From positions 62,001 through 126,000 of the forward strand of contig NZ_SMZP01000004.1 of NCBI RefSeq assembly GCF_013181195.1: 64,000 nt of DNA, given 5' to 3'. This DNA comes from Caulobacter sp. RHG1 (GTDB taxonomy: Bacteria > Pseudomonadota > Alphaproteobacteria > Caulobacterales > Caulobacteraceae). Both the position numbers and the translations under genes were made by a program. Shown here one piece after another: positions 42,971-51,240 of the stretch (position 1 is the first letter of the stretch; every line of letters begins with the position of its first letter). Below the pieces are notes generated by a model. That model searched no databases. It saw only the letters and a program-made list of their open reading frames with translations, and was not told the origin of the DNA.

Positions 42971-45505
42971 TTAGAACGAGAAGGTCAGGCGGCCGTAGTA
43001 GTAGCCGCCGTTGATGCCGTATGGCGAGAAGCCCGGATACTGGGTCACGCAGCCGCCGCCGGACGCGATACAGGCAGTCTGGAAGGCGGTGGAGAACTTG
43101 TCCGGATACTTGTTGAAGGCGTTGTTGGCCCCGATCGCGGCCACCACGCCCATCGGGAACTTGTAGGACAGCTCCACGTCGGTGATGGCGGCGGCGCTGG
43201 CGACCGTGGTCTGCAGCGGACCGGTGCCCGGGTCGGCCAGGGCTTCAGCCTTGCCGTAGAAGGTCTCGGTCAGCGACAGCGTCACCTTGCCGAAGGTGTA
43301 GAGGCCGTTGAGGCCGATCTTGTACTTCGGCGCAGCCCTTTCCAGCAGCGAGGCGGCGTTGCCGGCGAACAGCACCTGGCCGCTCGGGAAGGCGGCGCTG
43401 GTGGTGGCCAGAGCGGTCGGGGCAGCCTTGACCTTGGTGATCTTGGTCTTGTTGACGTTGCCCGACAGCGTCAGGTCGATCCGGCCGTAGCCGCCCAGGT
43501 CCACCGGGTAGGCGACGACGAAGTCGAGGCCGCGGGTCCGGGTGTCCAGGCCATTGGAGAAGATGTTGATGCCGGTGCTGGCCACCGTGCTGTCCAGCAC
43601 GTTGCCGTTGGCGGCGATCGCAGCGTTGACGTTGGTGTTGACCACCACGCCGTTACGCAGGCCGTAGACCGAGCTGGAGCCGAAGATGCGGTCCTTCAGA
43701 TTGATCTGATAGGCGTCGATCGTCGCCGTCATCTTCGGGATCGGGTGAGCCACGAGGCCGAAGCTGTAGTTCATCGACTTTTCGGGCTTCAGCGCGTCGA
43801 TGCCCAGCAGGCGGGCGGCCGGCGAGTTCGGCGCCAGCTGCACGAAGGCGCTGGTCGGCGACACGTTGGTGGCCGAGTAGAACGACTCCGCCAGGGTCGG
43901 GGCGCGGAAGCCGGACGAGACGGTGCCGCGGACGGCGATCATCTCGTTGAAGTCGTACCGGCTGGTCAGCTTGGCGACGGTGGTGTCGCCGAAGTCGCTG
44001 AACTTCTCGTAGCGGACGGCCGCGTCGATCTTCCAGGCCTCGACGGGCGACAGCGCGACGTCGCCGTAGATCGCCCAGCTGGTGCGCGAATGGCCACCGG
44101 CGTCGGTCTTCTGGAAGCCGGGATACGACTGCGAACCTTCCTTGTAGGTCGAGGCCGCGTCGCCCGCGCCGATGCGGTAAGTGTCACGGCGCTGTTCGTA
44201 GCCCAGGGCGACGTCCATCGGCGCGGCCAGGCCCACGTCGAAGCCGCGGCGCAGATCCAGGTTGTTGGTCCACTGGGTCGTGCGCCAGCTGCCGGCATGG
44301 AACGAGGTCGGCGAGAAGCCGCGGGTCGTGGTGGTCGAGGTGTCGACATAGAGGCTGGCGTTGATCGAGTCCTCGACCCGTACCTCGATGTCGTCCTTGC
44401 CGTAGGTCGAGGACAGGTCGACGTTCCAGCCGGCGATCTCGCCCGAAGCGCCCAGGGTCAGGGCGTAGTCGTCCTCGATGATGCGCTCGCGGGGCGAGAA
44501 GCCCAGCGGGAACGGACGGTCGACGGCGCCCATGCGCCCTTGGACGCGGTTATAGCGGCGGTAGTTCTCGTAGGCCGAGGCGTCCTTGTGGCCGTAGGTG
44601 CCGAACGAATAGACCTCGAAGCCGCCGCCCAGCTCGACCCCGCCGTTGAAGGCCAGGTTCTGCATCCGATACTCGGCGTCGCCCGAGATCAGGTTCAGGT
44701 TCGGATAGCCGGGGATCAGGCTTTCGACGGCGTTGTTGGCGGCGGAGTAGCCGGGGCTGGCCGGGTTGAAGACGCGCTGGTCGGGCAGGCCGCGGTTGGA
44801 GAAGCCGTGGTACTTGGCCTCGACCGTGACGTTCAGATAGCTGTTTTCGGTCGGGGCCATGCCGACGTTGACCGAGGCGCCGGCCGTCTTGCCGCCGCCG
44901 TCGATATATTCGCCGCCCGTGGCCGAGATCGAGCCGCCGCCGGGGTTCTTCTTCAGGATGATGTTGACGACGCCGGCGATGGCGTCGGTGCCGTACTGGG
45001 CGGCGGCGCCGTCGGTCAGCACTTCGATGCGGCCGATGCCGGCCATCGGGATGAAGGCGAGGTCGGCGGCCGCGGCGCCCTGATAGACGCCCGACAGAAC
45101 GGCCAGGTTGCCGGTGGTGTGGCGGCGCTTGCCGTTGACCAGCACCAGGGCCTGGTTGGGCGACAGGCCGCGCAGACGGGCCGACAGGGTCAGGTTGGCG
45201 GTGTCGCCGCCGAACGCCTGGGCGTTGAACGACGGAACCAGATTGGCCAGGCCCAGACGCAGGTCGACCGCGCCAGTGCGTTCCAGGGTGCTGGTGTCGA
45301 CCACTTGCACGGGGGCAGGGCTGTCGATGACCCGCAGGCCGGTCTGGCGCGTGCCGGTGACAATAACGGTGTCGATCTCGCTGCTTTGTTCAGGCGGCGT
45401 AGCGCCAGTTCCTGAGCCTGCGGCGAAAGAAATGGAAGAATATCCCATAGTAACAGATAGCGCCGAAATGCCCGCGAGAAGCGCGGGTTTGAAACGCTGA
45501 GTCAT
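42971..45505 (-). CDS. TonB-dependent outer-membrane receptor
   Basis: 844 residues from ATG 45505, chosen for the GAGGGG ribosome-binding site 8 bases upstream; an ATG at 45520 has none. The signal peptide is PALLAGISALSVTMGYSSISFA. The TonB-box-like region DTVIVTGTRQTG is followed by a plug domain (RVIDSPAPVQVVD ... LVLVNGKRRHT ... GIGRIEVLTDGAAAQYGTDA). The beta-barrel ends in YYYGRLTFSF with a terminal aromatic. The IRIEVL and NGKRRH segments are typical of carbohydrate or unknown-ligand receptors in Caulobacterales. The gene stands alone, with an own terminator. Confidence 0.93.
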   Translation of the reverse strand: MTQRFKPALLAGISALSVTMGYSSISFAAGSGTGATPPEQSSEIDTVIVTGTRQTGLRVIDSPAPVQVVDTSTLERTGAVDLRLGLANLVPSFNAQAFGGDTANLTLSARLRGLSPNQALVLVNGKRRHTTGNLAVLSGVYQGAAAADLAFIPMAGIGRIEVLTDGAAAQYGTDAIAGVVNIILKKNPGGGSISATGGEYIDGGGKTAGASVNVGMAPTENSYLNVTVEAKYHGFSNRGLPDQRVFNPASPGYSAANNAVESLIPGYPNLNLISGDAEYRMQNLAFNGGVELGGGFEVYSFGTYGHKDASAYENYRRYNRVQGRMGAVDRPFPLGFSPRERIIEDDYALTLGASGEIAGWNVDLSSTYGKDDIEVRVEDSINASLYVDTSTTTTRGFSPTSFHAGSWRTTQWTNNLDLRRGFDVGLAAPMDVALGYEQRRDTYRIGAGDAASTYKEGSQSYPGFQKTDAGGHSRTSWAIYGDVALSPVEAWKIDAAVRYEKFSDFGDTTVAKLTSRYDFNEMIAVRGTVSSGFRAPTLAESFYSATNVSPTSAFVQLAPNSPAARLLGIDALKPEKSMNYSFGLVAHPIPKMTATIDAYQINLKDRIFGSSSVYGLRNGVVVNTNVNAAIAANGNVLDSTVASTGINIFSNGLDTRTRGLDFVVAYPVDLGGYGRIDLTLSGNVNKTKITKVKAAPTALATTSAAFPSGQVLFAGNAASLLERAAPKYKIGLNGLYTFGKVTLSLTETFYGKAEALADPGTGPLQTTVASAAAITDVELSYKFPMGVVAAIGANNAFNKYPDKFSTAFQTACIASGGGCVTQYPGFSPYGINGGYYYGRLTFSF

Positions 45506-45603
45506 TAATAGCCCCCTCATTGTATTTATTGACGCGTGACGATTTCCTTCTCCAAGGCGTTCTTCTCCCCGTGGTTCTTATTTTTGACGCGGGTACTAAA
45601 AAC

Positions 45604-45624
45604 AGATCGGTTACTCTCCGATCT
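45604..45624. promoter_or_regulatory. Inverted repeat upstream of the receptor gene
   Basis: A perfect 7-base inverted repeat AGATCGG / CCGATCT separated by 7 bases, about 100 bases upstream of the receptor start, in an A/T-rich 290-base gap. It could be an operator for a nutrient regulator. No Fur-like palindrome was noticed here. Confidence 0.3.
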
Positions 45625-45799
45625 ATTCAGGGGGATTGAAGTCGCCGCGTTCGGCAATGGCGGGCTGTCAGGAAAGCGCCACAACCGCGCAAGCGCCCGA
45701 CGGGCGCCGTTTTGCGCGGCGACGGATTGCGGATTTTAGGCAGAACGACGTTCGGATCGGCGCATCGAGGGGGCGTTTCGTGCGCGAGCCGGCGTCGTA

Positions 45800-46150
45800 T
45801 CAGGCGACGAGGCGCATCGGTTCGGCCACGTCGTCGGTCTCTTCCGTCTCGAACAGATCGAAAGCTTCTTCCCAGAGGGTCAGTCGCGACTCGCGTAGTT
45901 CGGCGTCATCGGTGACGCGGACGATCTGGTCCTCGCGGTCGTTCCACACCAGGCCGATGTCGGTGACGCGCTCGACGTCGCGGCCCAGCAGCAGGAACAT
46001 GTCGGCCCGGGCTGCGCGCTCATGGCTGATCCGGCGCAGGGTGCGGCCGCCGCCCATGTCGCGGTAGATGTCGGCGAAGTCCATCACGGCCGAGATCAGG
46101 GCCTGGTTGACGGGGGCGACGGTCCAGGACGGGCAGGCGAAGCGGGACAT
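45800..46150 (-). CDS. Acidic protein of unknown function
   Basis: 116 residues from ATG 46150, which follows GGAGAATCCG, a good ribosome-binding site. Conserved-looking stretches are VNQALISAVMDFADIYRDMGGG and RISHERAARADMFLLLGRDVERV; the C-terminus is strongly acidic (FETEETDDVAEP). No signal peptide or membrane segment is seen, and no family is recognised. It is divergent from the WYL regulator, and the shared gap holds a 20-base-spaced repeat that may control both. Confidence 0.65.
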   Translation of the reverse strand: MSRFACPSWTVAPVNQALISAVMDFADIYRDMGGGRTLRRISHERAARADMFLLLGRDVERVTDIGLVWNDREDQIVRVTDDAELRESRLTLWEEAFDLFETEETDDVAEPMRLVA

Positions 46151-46210
46151 CGGATTCTCCAGTGTCGATGTCGACAGAATGTGCGCGCCTTGCGACAAAA
46201 ACGGTCGTAT

Positions 46211-46244
46211 AGCGTGAGCGGATCAGGCGAAGTGTGAGCGGTTC
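46211..46244. promoter_or_regulatory. Direct repeats, candidate operator of the WYL regulator
   Basis: AGCGTGAGCGGATC (46211-46224) and AGTGTGAGCGGTTC (46231-46244) agree at 12 of 14 bases and start 20 bases apart, two helical turns. They lie between the divergent hypothetical gene and the WYL regulator gene. A third copy, AGTGTGAGCGGTTTC, is at 48113-48127 behind rlmJ. Confidence 0.45.
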
Positions 46245-46275
46245 GCCGCCTGGATGCGCGATTTAGAGAAGTCCC

Positions 46276-47274
46276 ATGAGACATGAGAAAGCGACCCGTC
46301 TTCTGGATCTGGCCCGGATGCTGGCCGGCTCGGCTGAGGGGCTGACCCTGGACGAGATGGCCCGCAACCTGGATGTCGGCCGCCGCACCGCCGAGCGGAT
46401 GCGCGACGCCGTCTGGACCGCCTTCCCGCAGATGGAGGCGATCGACGATCCGCCCACCAAGCGTTTCCGCATCCCGTCGGGCCTGGACGGCGTCTTCCAG
46501 ACCCCGACCGCCGAGGAGCTGGCGGCCCTGCGCAGCGCCGCCGATGGCTACAAGGCCTCGGGGGCCGAGGCCCGGGCAGCATCGCTGTACGCCCTAGAGG
46601 GCAAGCTGCTGTCGGCGCTGCGCGGCGCGGCGCGGCGCAAGGTGGCGCCGGACGTCGAGGCCCTGGTCCAAGCCGAGACCATCGCGGTGCATGCCGGACC
46701 GCGTCCGTTCGAGGACGCCGCGGTGCTGGCCGCCATCCGCACGGCGATCAAGGGGCTGTCGGCGCTGTCGTTCCGCTACGAGGGCGGCAGCACGCCGGGC
46801 CGCACCCGCGAGGTCACGCCGCTGGGCGTCCTGTTCGGGCGCAGCAATTATCTGGTGGCGGCCGAGGGGCAGGGCGGCCAGCCGCGCTCCTGGCGCCTGG
46901 ACCGGATGAGCGACCTGAAGGTGCTGGATCGCGCCGCCTCGCCGCCCGCCGACTTCTCGCTGCAGGCCTTCGCCGACGAGAGTTTCGGCATCTATCACGA
47001 CGAGATCCAGGACGTGGAGCTACGCATCAAGGCCAGCCGCGCCGAGGACGCCCTGCGCTGGCGCTTCCACGCGACGCAGAAGGTGGCGCAGGAAATGGAC
47101 GGCTCGGTGACGGTCACGTTCCGGGCGGGCGGCATGCGCGAGCTGGCCTGGCACCTGTTTACCTGGGGCGGAGATATCGAGATCGTCGGGCCTCAGGCGC
47201 TGAAGGACACGATGGTCCACGAGCTGCGCGAAGCTGGCCTTGCGCACGGCGCGTGGGTAGAGACCCAGGCATGA
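46276..47274 (+). CDS. WYL-domain transcriptional regulator (DeoR-like HTH)
   Basis: A 332-residue protein. The N-terminal winged helix-turn-helix (about 3-70) reads KATRLLDLARMLAGSAEGLTL, DEMARNLDVGRRTAERMRDA. The WYL domain (about 140-225) has IKGLSALSFRYEGGSTPGRTREVTPLGVLFGRSNYLVA, and the WCX C-terminal domain follows. WYL proteins sense ligands, often nucleic acid-related, and control stress, DNA-repair or phage-defence genes. It overlaps rlmJ by 4 bases (ATGA), an unusual partner. Confidence 0.9.
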   Translation: MRHEKATRLLDLARMLAGSAEGLTLDEMARNLDVGRRTAERMRDAVWTAFPQMEAIDDPPTKRFRIPSGLDGVFQTPTAEELAALRSAADGYKASGAEARAASLYALEGKLLSALRGAARRKVAPDVEALVQAETIAVHAGPRPFEDAAVLAAIRTAIKGLSALSFRYEGGSTPGRTREVTPLGVLFGRSNYLVAAEGQGGQPRSWRLDRMSDLKVLDRAASPPADFSLQAFADESFGIYHDEIQDVELRIKASRAEDALRWRFHATQKVAQEMDGSVTVTFRAGGMRELAWHLFTWGGDIEIVGPQALKDTMVHELREAGLAHGAWVETQA

Positions 47275-48092
47275 ACTACCGTCACGCCTTCCACGCCGGC
47301 AACTTCGCCGACCTGCACAAGCACGCGATCGTGCTGGCCATGCTGTCGGCTCTTCAGAAGCAGAGCGACGCCCTCTCGGTGATCGACACCCATGCCGGGG
47401 CCGGCGGCTACGACCTCTCGGGCGAGATGGCCCGTCGTTCCGGTGAGGCCCAGGCGGGGATCTTCCGACTGAAGGCCGCGACCGACGCGCCGGCCGTGTT
47501 CGGCCCGTTGCTCAAGGCCGTCGCCGAGATGAACGGCGGCAAGCCTGGCGATCTCTATCCCGGTTCGCCGCGCCTGATCGCCCGCGCCCTGCGCAAGACT
47601 GATCGCTATGTAGGCTGCGAGCTGCGGCCGGACGACGTCCATATCCTGCGCCAGACCCTGACCCCCTACGTCAGCGCCCAGGCGCTGGAGGCCGACGGCT
47701 ATGCGACCGCCGTCGAGCGGGCGGGCAGAGGGGGGCGCGCCTTCGTGGTCATCGATCCGCCGTTCGAGCGGCCCGACGACTACCGGCAGATCGCGGCGAC
47801 GACCCGCGCCGTCCTGGCCCGCGCGCCCGACGCCGCGCTGGCTGTCTGGCTGCCGATCAAGGACCTGGAGACCTTCGACGCGTTCTTGCGATCGATGGAG
47901 GCGGTGACCGGAAATCTGCTGGTCGCCGAGCTGCGGCTGCGGCCGCTGACTGATCCGATGAAGATGAACGGCTGTGCGATGGTGATGGTCAATGCGCCGG
48001 CTGGCCTTGATGCCGCGGCGACGGAAGCAGGCGACTGGATCGCCTCGCGCCTGGGCGAAAAGGGCGGTCGCTCGCGGGTGTGGAGCGCCTGA
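47271..48092 (+). CDS. rlmJ: 23S rRNA m6A2030 methyltransferase RlmJ
   Basis: A 273-residue SAM-dependent methyltransferase that acts on A2030 of 23S rRNA. The N-terminus NYRHAFHAGNFADLHKHAIV is diagnostic of RlmJ. Motif I is VIDTHAGAGGYDL, and the catalytic motif IV is VVIDPPFERPDDY (DPPF). I chose ATG 47271, which overlaps the WYL stop and gives the exact family N-terminus. Confidence 0.95.
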   Translation: MNYRHAFHAGNFADLHKHAIVLAMLSALQKQSDALSVIDTHAGAGGYDLSGEMARRSGEAQAGIFRLKAATDAPAVFGPLLKAVAEMNGGKPGDLYPGSPRLIARALRKTDRYVGCELRPDDVHILRQTLTPYVSAQALEADGYATAVERAGRGGRAFVVIDPPFERPDDYRQIAATTRAVLARAPDAALAVWLPIKDLETFDAFLRSMEAVTGNLLVAELRLRPLTDPMKMNGCAMVMVNAPAGLDAAATEAGDWIASRLGEKGGRSRVWSA

Positions 48093-48112
48093 CCTGGAGC
48101 GTGGCAGCCGAA

Positions 48113-48127
48113 AGTGTGAGCGGTTTC
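48113..48127. promoter_or_regulatory. Third copy of the WYL-associated repeat
   Basis: AGTGTGAGCGGTTTC is identical over its first 13 bases to the copy at 46231. It lies between rlmJ and the helix-hairpin-helix gene, before a terminator hairpin, so its regulatory role there is unclear. Confidence 0.3.
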
Positions 48128-48155
48128 GGCGTCTGCCACCCTCCAAGCTAAGGAA

Positions 48156-48194
48156 CCTGAAGCCTGCTCGCAGGCTTCAGGGGGAAGCATTTTT
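48156..48194 (+). terminator. Terminator of the WYL-rlmJ operon
   Basis: A perfect 11-bp stem CCTGAAGCCTG / CAGGCTTCAGG with a CTCG tetraloop (48156-48181) is followed, after GGGAAGCA, by TTTTT at 48190-48194. Confidence 0.82.
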
Positions 48195-48278
48195 GCGGTT
48201 GCGAACGCGTTTTCCGTGTTATGCTGCGCTGCAATAGATCGCTGTCGCCCTAAGTCTTGCCGACCCGGGAGTTCCGCC

Positions 48279-48977
48279 ATGGTTTCGATCTTTCCTTCTC
48301 TTTCCCAGGACGCTTCCGAAGCGCCCGCCGCGCCCCATTGGGCGATCGGCGCGGCCTCGCCGCTGTGGCTGGTGTTCGGCGGCGCGGCCGCGGCCGGCGC
48401 CACCTATTGGTGGTGGGCTTCGCGCTGGCGCGAAGCGGTGAACCTGGAGGCCGTGCTGGCTCTCGCGCCCGAACCGGCGACCGTGCCGGCTGAAACGATC
48501 GCGGTGCTGGAAGCCGCGCCCGAGCCGGTGATCGAAGCCGTGACCCTGGTCGCCGAGACCACCGAGACGGTTCTGGACGCGACGCAGGAGATTGCCGAGA
48601 CGGTCGCTGAACCGCTGGTCGAGACCGTGACGGCTGCCAACGAAGTCGCCGTGCAGGCGGTGGTCGAGCCGGTCGCCGCCATCGAACCGGCGATCGCCAA
48701 AGCGGTCGAGACGGTCGAAGAGGCCGCGCCAGTCGCCGTCGAAGCCGTCCAGAAGGCGACCGAGACCGCCCTCGACGACCTGACCCGCCTGGTCGGCGTC
48801 GGTCCCAAGCTGGCCGCGTCGCTGGGCGAGTTGGGCGTCACCCAGTTCAGCCAGATCGCCGCCTGGACGCCCGATGAACTGGCCTCCTACGACCAGCTGT
48901 TGAACCTCAAGGGCCGCGCCGACCGGGAAGCCTGGATCGACCAAGCCAAGCGCTTTGCGGGCGAGGCGGGGGCTTAG
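48279..48977 (+). CDS. Membrane-anchored Ala/Glu/Val-rich protein with C-terminal helix-hairpin-helix domain
   Basis: 232 residues from ATG 48279. One transmembrane helix (ASPLWLVFGGAAAAGATYWWW, about 26-46) precedes a long low-complexity amphipathic region (about 55-165) of repeated V-E-A-V/T-E-T words (AETIAVLEAAPEPVIEAVTL). A helix-hairpin-helix-type domain closes it (about 168-228: LTRLVGVGPKLAASLGELGV, then FSQIAAWTPDELASYDQLL). This last domain occurs at the end of other alphaproteobacterial proteins, including NADH dehydrogenase and ribosomal subunits, and may bind protein or DNA. The role is unknown; the middle resembles phasin-like helices. Confidence 0.75.
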   Translation: MVSIFPSLSQDASEAPAAPHWAIGAASPLWLVFGGAAAAGATYWWWASRWREAVNLEAVLALAPEPATVPAETIAVLEAAPEPVIEAVTLVAETTETVLDATQEIAETVAEPLVETVTAANEVAVQAVVEPVAAIEPAIAKAVETVEEAAPVAVEAVQKATETALDDLTRLVGVGPKLAASLGELGVTQFSQIAAWTPDELASYDQLLNLKGRADREAWIDQAKRFAGEAGA

Positions 48978-48981
48978 GCCG

Positions 48982-49105
48982 CAAGCCCCCCACCTGACCG
49001 CGCGCCAGCGCGCGGTCGTCCGCCCCCAAAGGGGGCGGACGGAACCACAGCCGCGTCTTCCCCCTCTGGGGGAGGAGCGCCGCAGGCGCGGAGGGGGCGA
49101 GTCGG
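48982..49105. repeat. Divergent inverted-repeat element, copy 5
   Basis: The region 48978-49250 has no gene. It contains nested palindromes (GACCGCGCGCCAGCGCGCGGTC, GTCCGCCCCCAAAGGGGGCGGAC and CTTCCCCCTCTGGGGGAGG) and ends in CGCGGAGGGGGCGAG, sharing words with the CCCCCTCCG elements of the dcw cluster. It seems a related but more diverged copy. The rest of the gap, 49106-49250, shows nothing further. Confidence 0.5.
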
Positions 49106-49250
49106 GGGATTTGAGCGCCTGATCGCGCGACGTTCATGACCTCGGCGCAAAAAATCAATCGCTTGTCGATTTACGCGCGCCCGAATGATCCGTGCTCATC
49201 CCCGCCCCATAACACCTGGCCCCCGTCGTAAGGGTGGGGCGTGTGGCCGG

Positions 49251-49571
49251 CTAGGACAGAACCACCGCCGTGCCCGAGACCGAGACCATCATCATCGAGC
49301 CGTTCGGACCGACGGTGTTGTAGTCGAGATCGACGCCGACGATGGCGTTGGCGCCCAGGGCCTCGGCTTCCTTGACGAGGTTCTTCATGGCGTCTTCGCG
49401 GGCCCGGGCCAGCACGCGCTCGTAGGACTTGGAGTGGCCGCCGATGAAGTCGCGGATCGAGGCCAGCAGGTCCAGAACGACGTTGGCGCCCAGGATCGAC
49501 TGGGCGTAGATCGCGCCCTTGTACTCGCGAACCGGGCGGCCTTCGATGAACGGGGTCGTCGTGATCAGCAT
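49251..49571 (-). CDS. YbjQ/UPF0145 family protein
   Basis: A 106-residue protein of the YbjQ_1 family, a predicted pentameric or metal-binding fold. The N-terminal LITTTPFIEGRPVREYKGAIY and C-terminal AREDAMKNLVKEAEALGANAIVGVDLDY are characteristic. No signal peptide. The function is unknown; heavy-metal binding has been proposed from the fold only. The ATG at 49571 is preceded by CAGGATTCCCGG, a modest ribosome-binding site. Confidence 0.9.
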   Translation of the reverse strand: MLITTTPFIEGRPVREYKGAIYAQSILGANVVLDLLASIRDFIGGHSKSYERVLARAREDAMKNLVKEAEALGANAIVGVDLDYNTVGPNGSMMMVSVSGTAVVLS

Positions 49572-49754
49572 CCGGGAATCCTGGCGGGCAACAGGGTTAA
49601 CTTAAGCGCAAACGCGGCTGTTCGCGAGGGGCTCCCCCAAAACGCGCGACTTTCCATCACGACGTTCGCCCAATGGGGGAATCTGAAGCGCCGCCACTTC
49701 CTGCGCGGCTTGGCTTCAGGCAAGTTGCGCCCGTTAACCGTCCGGAGCCGCCTG

Positions 49755-50216
49755 GTGATCTTCGCCAAATCGCATATCGAGCTGCACAACATCCGCAACA
49801 ATGTCGAGCGGGTGAAGAAGCTCTCGGACAATGTCGTCGGCGTCGGGCCGTTCGGCGTGGGTCTGGACGGCCTGCTGACCTGGATCCCGGGGGCGGGCGA
49901 GCTGTACAGCCTGGGCGCGGGCGGACTGATCGTGCTGGACGCCGTTCGGGCGCGGGCTGCGCCGATGATCGTCGTCCAGATCGTGGCCATCATCCTGATC
50001 GACACGGTGGCGGGCATGGTGCCGGTGGCCGGGAAGGCGATCGACGTGCTGTTCACCGGTCACAAGTGGTCGGCCGACATGCTGACCAACCACATGGACG
50101 ACACCATCTATTTCGAGGGCTCGCGCAAGGACGTGCAGGCCACCCAGGAGTACCGGGACCTGCTGGCCCGGATCCAGGCCGGCAAGGAAAAGCGCCGAGT
50201 GGTCTTCCTCGGCTAA
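49755..50216 (+). CDS. DUF4112 membrane protein, first of two
   Basis: About 153 residues from GTG 49755, chosen for a GGAG 8 bases upstream; the frame is open further upstream but without family similarity. It has VERVKKLSDNVVGVGPFGVGLDGLLTWIPGAG followed by GELYSLGAGGLIVLDAVRA and the membrane stretch MIVVQIVAIILIDTVAGMVP. The ending NHMDDTIYFEGSRKDVQ and IQAGKEKRRVVFLG is cytoplasmic. DUF4112 has no known function. Its paralogue follows after 60 bases. Confidence 0.8.
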   Translation: MIFAKSHIELHNIRNNVERVKKLSDNVVGVGPFGVGLDGLLTWIPGAGELYSLGAGGLIVLDAVRARAAPMIVVQIVAIILIDTVAGMVPVAGKAIDVLFTGHKWSADMLTNHMDDTIYFEGSRKDVQATQEYRDLLARIQAGKEKRRVVFLG

Positions 50217-50276
50217 GAGCCAGGCAACAAGCGAAGGCCAAGCAACGAGTGGAAGGGGAGGGGCGTTCAGGCAAGC

Positions 50277-50732
50277 ATGACCGACGAGATCTCGTTCTCT
50301 TCTTCCGAACGGTCCACGGACCGCCGCGCCAAGGCCCACCGCGCCTGGCGTTCGGCGGAGTCGATCAAGCGTCTTTCCGACCGGCTGATCGGCATCGGCC
50401 CTTTGGGCATCGGTCTGGACGGCGTGCTGGCCTGGGTGCCGGGCGCAGGTCTGATCTACGGCGTCGGAGCGGGCGGGCTGCTCCTGGTCCAGGCCTTCCA
50501 TGCGGGCGCCTCGGCCGGGACCATGGCGCGGATGACCGCCTATCTCGTGGCCGACAATGTCCCTGCCGCCGTGCCGGGCCTGGGCTGGCTGATCGACACC
50601 CTGTTCCCCGGCCACCTGATGGCGGCCAAGGCTTTGCAAAAGGATATCGAGGCCAAGCACGGCTTGCCTGACGACGTTGCGCTTGAGCGCTCGAAGAAGC
50701 GCCGCGGCCTCTTCCGCAAGAAGGGCGGCTAG
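50277..50732 (+). CDS. DUF4112 membrane protein, second of two
   Basis: 151 residues. It shares the core IKRLSDRLIGIGPLGIGLDGVLAWVPGAGLIYGVGAGGLLL with the preceding gene, and also PGLGWLIDTLFPGHLMAAK where the other has PVAGKAIDVLFTGHKWSAD. An added basic N-terminal tail (DRRAKAHRAWRS) and C-terminal KKRRGLFRKKGG differ. They are probably an old tandem duplication and may form a heteromeric complex. The stop codon overlaps that of the convergent next gene (CTAG). Confidence 0.85.
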   Translation: MTDEISFSSSERSTDRRAKAHRAWRSAESIKRLSDRLIGIGPLGIGLDGVLAWVPGAGLIYGVGAGGLLLVQAFHAGASAGTMARMTAYLVADNVPAAVPGLGWLIDTLFPGHLMAAKALQKDIEAKHGLPDDVALERSKKRRGLFRKKGG

Positions 50733-51178
50733 AGGGCCAGGCGCGGCCTGGGCGAGGGCCTCGGCGCGGGAAGGCGGTCCTGACGACCGTAGGCGATCTG
50801 CCAGACGCCCAGAGCGGTCACGAGGCCCAGGGGCATGGCGATCGCGATATCGATGTGGAAATTGGCCATCGAGCCTCTTCCCGACACGACCGCGCCGGTC
50901 ACCAGGCCGATGATCGCGGCGGTCCATAAGAAGTGGCGGTCGAAATGGTCGAGCACCGCCCAGCAGCCCACGGCCCCCAGCACGTAGGGCCAGCCGAAGA
51001 ACAGGCCGAACACCAGCATTGGCCAAGCGTATAGCGCAGCTGTCCCCGGAGCCTTTGGCCCGATTTCCGGTGAGGTCCAATAGAAGATCTGGCCCAGCAC
51101 CAGGGACGGCAGGACAAAAGCCAGCAGCAGCGCCAGGGCGACGCGAAACTTGGTGGTGCGGCGTGTCGAAGGCGGCAT
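50729..51178 (-). CDS. Membrane protein of unknown function
   Basis: 149 residues with four hydrophobic segments: RVALALLLAFVLPSLVLGQIF, LYAWPMLVFGLFFGWPYVLGA, FLWTAAIIGLVTGAVVSG and IAIAMPLGLVTALGVWQIAY. Proline- and arginine-rich C-terminal tail (PAPRPSPRPRLAL). No known family is recognised. The promoter lies beyond 51178; it is not coupled to other genes. Confidence 0.65.
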   Translation of the reverse strand: MPPSTRRTTKFRVALALLLAFVLPSLVLGQIFYWTSPEIGPKAPGTAALYAWPMLVFGLFFGWPYVLGAVGCWAVLDHFDRHFLWTAAIIGLVTGAVVSGRGSMANFHIDIAIAMPLGLVTALGVWQIAYGRQDRLPAPRPSPRPRLAL

Positions 51179-51240
51179 GCGGAACTCTGGATCGTGCTCG
51201 ACCTCAGGTTACATTGCGCTCGGTTGCGGGCAAGTGGCGA

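Noticed and set aside
42710..45415. A plus-strand open frame of about 900 codons opposite the TonB-dependent receptor
   Set aside because: Repetitive Val/Gly/Arg/Asp composition, no motif, no ribosome-binding site; the receptor on the other strand is unambiguous.
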